Shown here one piece after another: positions 49,511 through 53,094 of a stretch of 53,094 bases of DNA. Each line of letters begins with the position of its first letter. Positions within the stretch are counted from its first letter, which is position 1. Location: positions 1-53,094 of the forward strand of contig JANXCY010000007.1 in the NCBI GenBank assembly GCA_025060135.1. Reading direction: 5' to 3'. The DNA is from Anaerolineae bacterium. GTDB taxonomy: Bacteria; Chloroflexota; Anaerolineae; B4-G1; DUEL01. The notes under the pieces are model-generated. The model ran no database searches. It was not told the origin of the DNA and was given only the letters and a program-made list of their open reading frames with translations. Both the position numbers and the translations under genes were made by a program.

Positions 49511-50131
49511 ATGTCACCCCGGAAGCGCCAATTACCGGAAATTCCCCCTGAATTGGTGGGTACGGTTCACATCACTCCCATAGATGCCATCTACAACTGG
49601 GCGCGCAAGCGCTCCCTCTGGCCCATCTTCTTCGGTCTGGCCTGCTGTGCCTTTGAGATGATCGGGGCCTTCGGCTCGCGGTTTGACCCCTCCCGCTTCG
49701 GGATGGAAATCATGCGGGCCAGTCCCCGTCAGGCGGACCTGATGATTATTAACGGCACGATCACCAAGAAAATGCTCCCCCAGGTCATCCGCCTCTACAA
49801 CCAGATGCCGGAACCCAAGTATGTCCTGGTGATGGGCGCCTGCGCCATCTCCGGCGGCCCCTTCAAGGAGGGGTATAACGTCGTCTCCGGCATAGACAAA
49901 TATCTCCCAGTGGACGTCTATGTTCCCGGCTGTCCGCCCCGTCCGGAGGCGCTGATTCACGGCTTTCTGACCATCCATGCCAAAATGGAGCGGGAATCGC
50001 TCCGCGACCTGCGCTGGTACCGGAAAGGCGAAGCCCCGGAGCCCATCCCCGTCCCCGAACTGGGCCCCGATCTGGTGGATTGGCGGCTGACGGAGCAGAT
50101 TGAGGCGATGCAGGAAGAAACGGTGGGATGA
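49511..50131 (+). CDS. nuoB: NADH-quinone oxidoreductase subunit B
   Basis: A 206-residue protein. It carries cluster N2 ligands in FGLACCAFEM (Cys 45/46), VMGACAISGG (about residue 110) and VPGCPPRPEALIHGF (about 140). It passes electrons to quinone in complex I. The first gene of the operon here is nuoB, and no nuoA is upstream as in the standard order. The C-terminal 50 residues are a longer tail than usual. Its stop overlaps the ATPase gene start (ATGA). Confidence 0.95.
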   Translation: MSPRKRQLPEIPPELVGTVHITPIDAIYNWARKRSLWPIFFGLACCAFEMIGAFGSRFDPSRFGMEIMRASPRQADLMIINGTITKKMLPQVIRLYNQMPEPKYVLVMGACAISGGPFKEGYNVVSGIDKYLPVDVYVPGCPPRPEALIHGFLTIHAKMERESLRDLRWYRKGEAPEPIPVPELGPDLVDWRLTEQIEAMQEETVG

Positions 50132-51162
50132 TTTCAACGCTGGAAATCCACAATTTCAAATCCATCCGGCACCTCACGCTGGACTGCCGGCGGGTGAATG
50201 TCTTTATCGGTGAGCCCAACACCGGCAAGTCCAACATCCTGGAGGCTATCGGTCTGTTTTCGGCCCCATACACCGGCTCCTTCCGGGATTTTGTCCGGAT
50301 GGAGGATATGGCCGACCTGTTTTGCGACAACAATTTAGAAGAAACCATAAAGATCAGAGCCCGAGGGCATCGTTTTGACGGCGAGTTTGAATGCGCTTTC
50401 CGGCACGAAGAGGGCATCGTCAAGGGCTCCCTCACAGTACCTGGTATGGATTTGGAGTCGGAGGCAGGTAAAATCCGGCTTTCTCCAGCGATAGTTGAAT
50501 TCAAAGATGACCGATTGCAATTAGAGAGCGTCCAAAGGCAGCCTAAAGGGCAGCCTGTGGTCAAATTCTACAGGTTCGCCTCCGACGTGTCGTTCCAGCG
50601 TATCCCGTCACTTTTCCTGCTCCCCCCTGATGGCAAGAATTTGCCGTTTCTCCTTCTTTCTAATAAAGCGTTGAAAAAATCTCTGGGCGATCTCTTTGCC
50701 CCCTTTGGTCTCCTTGTGGTGGTGGACTACAGGGGGGAATTCCTGAAAGTTCAGAGGGAGATAGGGGAAGAAATCGCCCAGTTCCCCTGGTGCGCTATCT
50801 CCGACACGCTCCGTCGGATGGCTTTCTATCTGGCGGCCATAGAGACCAACCGGGATTCCGTCCTGGTCTTTGAGGAACCGGAATCCCATGCCTTTCCCTA
50901 CTACACCAAATATCTGGCGGAACGGATCGCCCTGGAGGATTCCAATCAGTACTTCCTTTCCACTCACAACCCCTACCTTCTGGTCCCTCTTCTGGAGAAA
51001 ACGCCAGCAGAAGAACTGGCCATTTTCGTCACCTATTTCCGGGAAAACCAGACGATGGTCAAACCCATAGCGGGGAGGGAAGAACTGGGGAGAGTTTTGG
51101 ACCTGGACCTGGCCGATATTTTCCTGAATCTTGACCTGCTGGTGGATGAGGGATCGTGGTAG
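50128..51162 (+). CDS. OLD/AAA_15-type ATPase embedded in the nuo operon
   Basis: A 344-residue SMC/OLD-like ATPase. The N-terminus MISTLEIHNFKSIRHLTLDC is typical of the class. Walker A is GEPNTGKS (residues 28-35), Walker B SVLVFEEPESH (Glu 249/250) and the H-loop STHN (His 280). The signature-like region is CAISDTLRRMAFYLAA. Relatives include OLD nucleases and the ATPases of defence modules such as PARIS (AriA), but no nuclease domain is present in this chain. It is coupled at both ends, ATGA with nuoB and a 7-base overlap with the next gene. GC content drops in parts (25 of 60 bases at 50641-50700), suggesting transfer. The target is unknown. Confidence 0.85.
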   Translation: MISTLEIHNFKSIRHLTLDCRRVNVFIGEPNTGKSNILEAIGLFSAPYTGSFRDFVRMEDMADLFCDNNLEETIKIRARGHRFDGEFECAFRHEEGIVKGSLTVPGMDLESEAGKIRLSPAIVEFKDDRLQLESVQRQPKGQPVVKFYRFASDVSFQRIPSLFLLPPDGKNLPFLLLSNKALKKSLGDLFAPFGLLVVVDYRGEFLKVQREIGEEIAQFPWCAISDTLRRMAFYLAAIETNRDSVLVFEEPESHAFPYYTKYLAERIALEDSNQYFLSTHNPYLLVPLLEKTPAEELAIFVTYFRENQTMVKPIAGREELGRVLDLDLADIFLNLDLLVDEGSW

Positions 51163-51620
51163 TCTACGTGGAATGCAAACCGGACGTTGTTCTTCTTCAA
51201 AACCTGGGCTTTCCTTGCGAATCCATCCAGCATCTTCGGGTCTTTGGCAGGGGTAAGGCCCTCAAGGGGCTTGCAAGCGGTCAGGGCAACAGAGTGCTTG
51301 CGGGCGAAGACCCACTCAGCGCACAACCGAGGATGTTCAGCGGGCTTCCGATCCAGGAGTTGCCTCAATATCGTCTGAAGATTGTGCAACGAGGCCAGAA
51401 CCGACTGATTCTTCTGTGCCCCCGGCTGGAAGAGTGGCTTCTCTGGCTCGCCAAACAGGCGGGGGTTGACCCTCAACGGTACGGCCTCCCCAAAAACAGT
51501 CGGGAATTGCACAAGGTCATCAACAAGCGGTTGGACAATCTGGAAAAACTTCTGGAGTCTTTGAAGAAACACCCGAAAAGTGGGGAGATTCTTTTGAAAC
51601 TCCGGGACGTGCTACAGTAA
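51156..51620 (+). CDS. Small TOPRIM-like partner of the ATPase
   Basis: A 154-residue protein from GTG 51156, overlapping the ATPase stop. The first strand reads VVYVECKPDVVLLQNLG, similar to the V-E-G-K-x-D start of TOPRIM nuclease domains. Further on, LAGEDPLSAQPRM sits where a D-x-D motif would be expected, with the first Asp replaced by Gly. The segment LILLCPRLEEWLLWLAKQAG resembles the acidic helix of small TOPRIM-type partners of AAA ATPases. The C-terminus is a charged helix. A nuclease or RNA/DNA-binding role is inferred only. The last part is AT-rich (24 G/C of 60 at 51541-51600), unlike nuoCD. Confidence 0.62.
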   Translation: MVVYVECKPDVVLLQNLGFPCESIQHLRVFGRGKALKGLASGQGNRVLAGEDPLSAQPRMFSGLPIQELPQYRLKIVQRGQNRLILLCPRLEEWLLWLAKQAGVDPQRYGLPKNSRELHKVINKRLDNLEKLLESLKKHPKSGEILLKLRDVLQ

Positions 51621-51660
51621 GTCTAATTCGTTCCACACCTCTATCCGAGGAGTTCAGAGA

Positions 51661-53094
51661 ATGAGCGAACCCATCGGCTCCACAACCGACGTCATCCCTC
51701 ACCTTCAGGAACGATTCCCCGGCGCAGTCCAGCCCGCCCCGGCGCCCTATCAGGGGGCCATCGTCGCTCGGGACCGCCTGGCAGAGGTCGCCCGGTACCT
51801 GCGGGATGAATTGGATTACCTGTATCTCTCTAACGTTACGGCGGTAGACTATCCCCAGCCGCTGAATGGGATGCCAGCCTGCTATGATATGGTCTATCAC
51901 CTCTTTCAGGGCCGGGGAGGGCCCCTCACCCTCCACGTCCAGGCCGACCGGGAGAACCCCGTTGTCCCCTCCCTGGCTCCCCTCTTTCCCTCCGCGCTCT
52001 TCCAGGAGCGGGAGGTCTGGGACCTGATGGGGGTCCGCTTTGACGGGCATCCCGACCTGCGCCGTATTCTCCTCTGGGAGGGGTTTGACGGACATCCCCT
52101 CCGGAAGGACTGGAAAGAGGTCTATTACGAAGAAGAAAAGAAGCCCTTCGGCAGCCGCTTCCCGGAGGGCCACCCGGTGCCAGCGGAGAGCCGCAGCCCC
52201 TTCGGGGATAATCTCCGCTACCCGCCCGGATGGTCCCCGCGCGACTGGCGCCCGCTGGTGGACGTCTGGGGATATGCCCCTCACGACGAAGTGGCCCGGC
52301 AGGAGAACCCCGATCATCCGGTGGACCGCGTTGTGCTCAATATGGGGCCCCACCACCCCTCCACCCACGGCGTCCTACGCCTCCTGGTTACCCTGGAGGG
52401 CGAGCGCATCGTCAAACTGGAGCCGATGATGGGCTTCCTCCATCGCTGCCACGAGAAAATCGGGGAGCGCAACCTCTGGCTGGGCAACATCCCCTATACG
52501 GACCGGCTGGACTACGTCTGTGCGATGTCCAACGAACTCCCCTATGTTCTGGCGGTGGAGAAACTGCTGGGGGTGGAGCCACCGCCTCGCGCCCAGTACA
52601 TCCGGGTCATCATGGCCGAGTTCACCCGCTTCCTCAACCACGCTGTCTCCGTTGGCTTCATGGGCAACGATATGGGTGTCTACTTCACCCTGATGCTCTA
52701 CGCCCTGGAGGAACGGGAGCACATCCTGGACCTCTTTGAAATGGTCTCCGGCTCCCGGATGATGTGTAACTACATGCGTTTTGGAGGGGTGGCCCACGAT
52801 ATGACCGAAGAGGCAGTGGCCCTGGCCCGTGCCCTGGCCTTTGAGCGGCTCCCCCGCTTCGTGGACCAAGTGGATGCCTATCTGACCGAAAATGAACTCT
52901 TCAAGGCCCGGACCGTTGGCGTGGGAGTCCTGCCGCCAGAAATGGCCGTTGCATATGGCTGCACTGGCCCCCTCCTGCGGGGCTCCGGGGTCCCCTACGA
53001 CGTCCGTCGGGCCGAGCCCTATCTGGTCTACGACGACCTGGACTTTGACATCATCATCGGCCAGAACGGCGATGTCTACGACCGCTACCTGGTG
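51661..53094 (+). CDS. nuoCD: NADH-quinone oxidoreductase fused C/D subunits, 3' end outside window
   Basis: 478 codons are seen with no stop, so the gene runs off the window. Residues 1-170 are NuoC (YLYLSNVTAVDYPQPLNG; FQEREVWDLMGVRFDGHPDL; GHPLRKDW). After a linker, NuoD starts near residue 220 (NMGPHHPSTHGVLRLLVTLE), with GFLHRCHEKIGERNLW and RFLNHAVSVGFMGNDMGVYF. The fused form forms part of the peripheral arm and quinone site of complex I. ATG 51661 follows GAGGAG, 40 bases after the TOPRIM-like gene. Fused CD genes occur in several phyla. Confidence 0.94.
   Translation, partial: MSEPIGSTTDVIPHLQERFPGAVQPAPAPYQGAIVARDRLAEVARYLRDELDYLYLSNVTAVDYPQPLNGMPACYDMVYHLFQGRGGPLTLHVQADRENPVVPSLAPLFPSALFQEREVWDLMGVRFDGHPDLRRILLWEGFDGHPLRKDWKEVYYEEEKKPFGSRFPEGHPVPAESRSPFGDNLRYPPGWSPRDWRPLVDVWGYAPHDEVARQENPDHPVDRVVLNMGPHHPSTHGVLRLLVTLEGERIVKLEPMMGFLHRCHEKIGERNLWLGNIPYTDRLDYVCAMSNELPYVLAVEKLLGVEPPPRAQYIRVIMAEFTRFLNHAVSVGFMGNDMGVYFTLMLYALEEREHILDLFEMVSGSRMMCNYMRFGGVAHDMTEEAVALARALAFERLPRFVDQVDAYLTENELFKARTVGVGVLPPEMAVAYGCTGPLLRGSGVPYDVRRAEPYLVYDDLDFDIIIGQNGDVYDRYLV

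Overview
The window is GC-rich bacterial chromosome, with no CRISPR array, phage or intact insertion sequence. The gene set suggests a thermophilic or anaerobic member of the Chloroflexota (Anaerolineae-like). It includes a fused ADP-forming acyl-CoA synthetase beside a BioD/DRTGG protein, a large GAF-rich histidine kinase, a secreted C25 protease, DUF5107 and NEW3 surface proteins, and short intergenic repeats. No rRNA is present, so this placement is an inference from gene content. Many starts are GTG, and strong sigma70-type promoters (TTGACN, 16-17 bases, TATAAT) are easy to see.

Layout. 1-5 kb: the 5' end of an FtsK-type translocase gene (minus) behind a promoter that carries a LexA-like GAAC-N4-GTTC box, then tlyA, a DUF362 ferredoxin protein and a radical SAM/HhH protein (plus). 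4.6-14.6 kb (minus): MFS transporter, frameshifted lipoprotein, M20 peptidase, BioD/DRTGG protein, ADP-forming acyl-CoA synthetase, a decayed adenine methylase and a C25 (gingipain-like) protease. 14.7-19.2 kb: an initiator-like tRNA-Met (plus), then the conserved translation/secretion cluster on the minus strand, transcribed as tRNA-Thr, tRNA-Tyr, tRNA-Thr, rpmG, tRNA-Trp, secE, nusG, rplK, rplA, L10 leader, rplJ, rplL.

19.3-31.4 kb: two ABC export systems of ABC-2 type. The first follows a giant membrane histidine kinase and its permease is fused to a SpoIIM-like domain. The second is preceded by a NEW3-domain surface protein. An M1 metallopeptidase lies between them. 31.4-40.9 kb: DUF5107 lipoprotein, LysM/M23 peptidase, PlsY, GT2, a corrinoid protein/GntR/DUF1638 locus with face-to-face promoters, GT39 and a SIMPL lipoprotein. 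41-49.3 kb: mfd carrying an in-frame palindromic repeat, a small membrane protein, pyruvate phosphate dikinase, moaC and a MOSC protein. 49.5-53.1 kb: complex I genes nuoB and fused nuoCD, split by a translationally coupled, lower-GC pair made of an OLD/AAA-type ATPase and a small TOPRIM-like protein. That pair is the best candidate here for an undescribed (possibly defence) module.

Functionally, the ADP-forming synthetase, PPDK, complex I and a corrinoid protein fit fermentative or anaerobic energy metabolism. The exporters, surface peptidases and glycosyltransferases point to an active cell envelope. All calls come from reading the sequence by eye. No database search was run.
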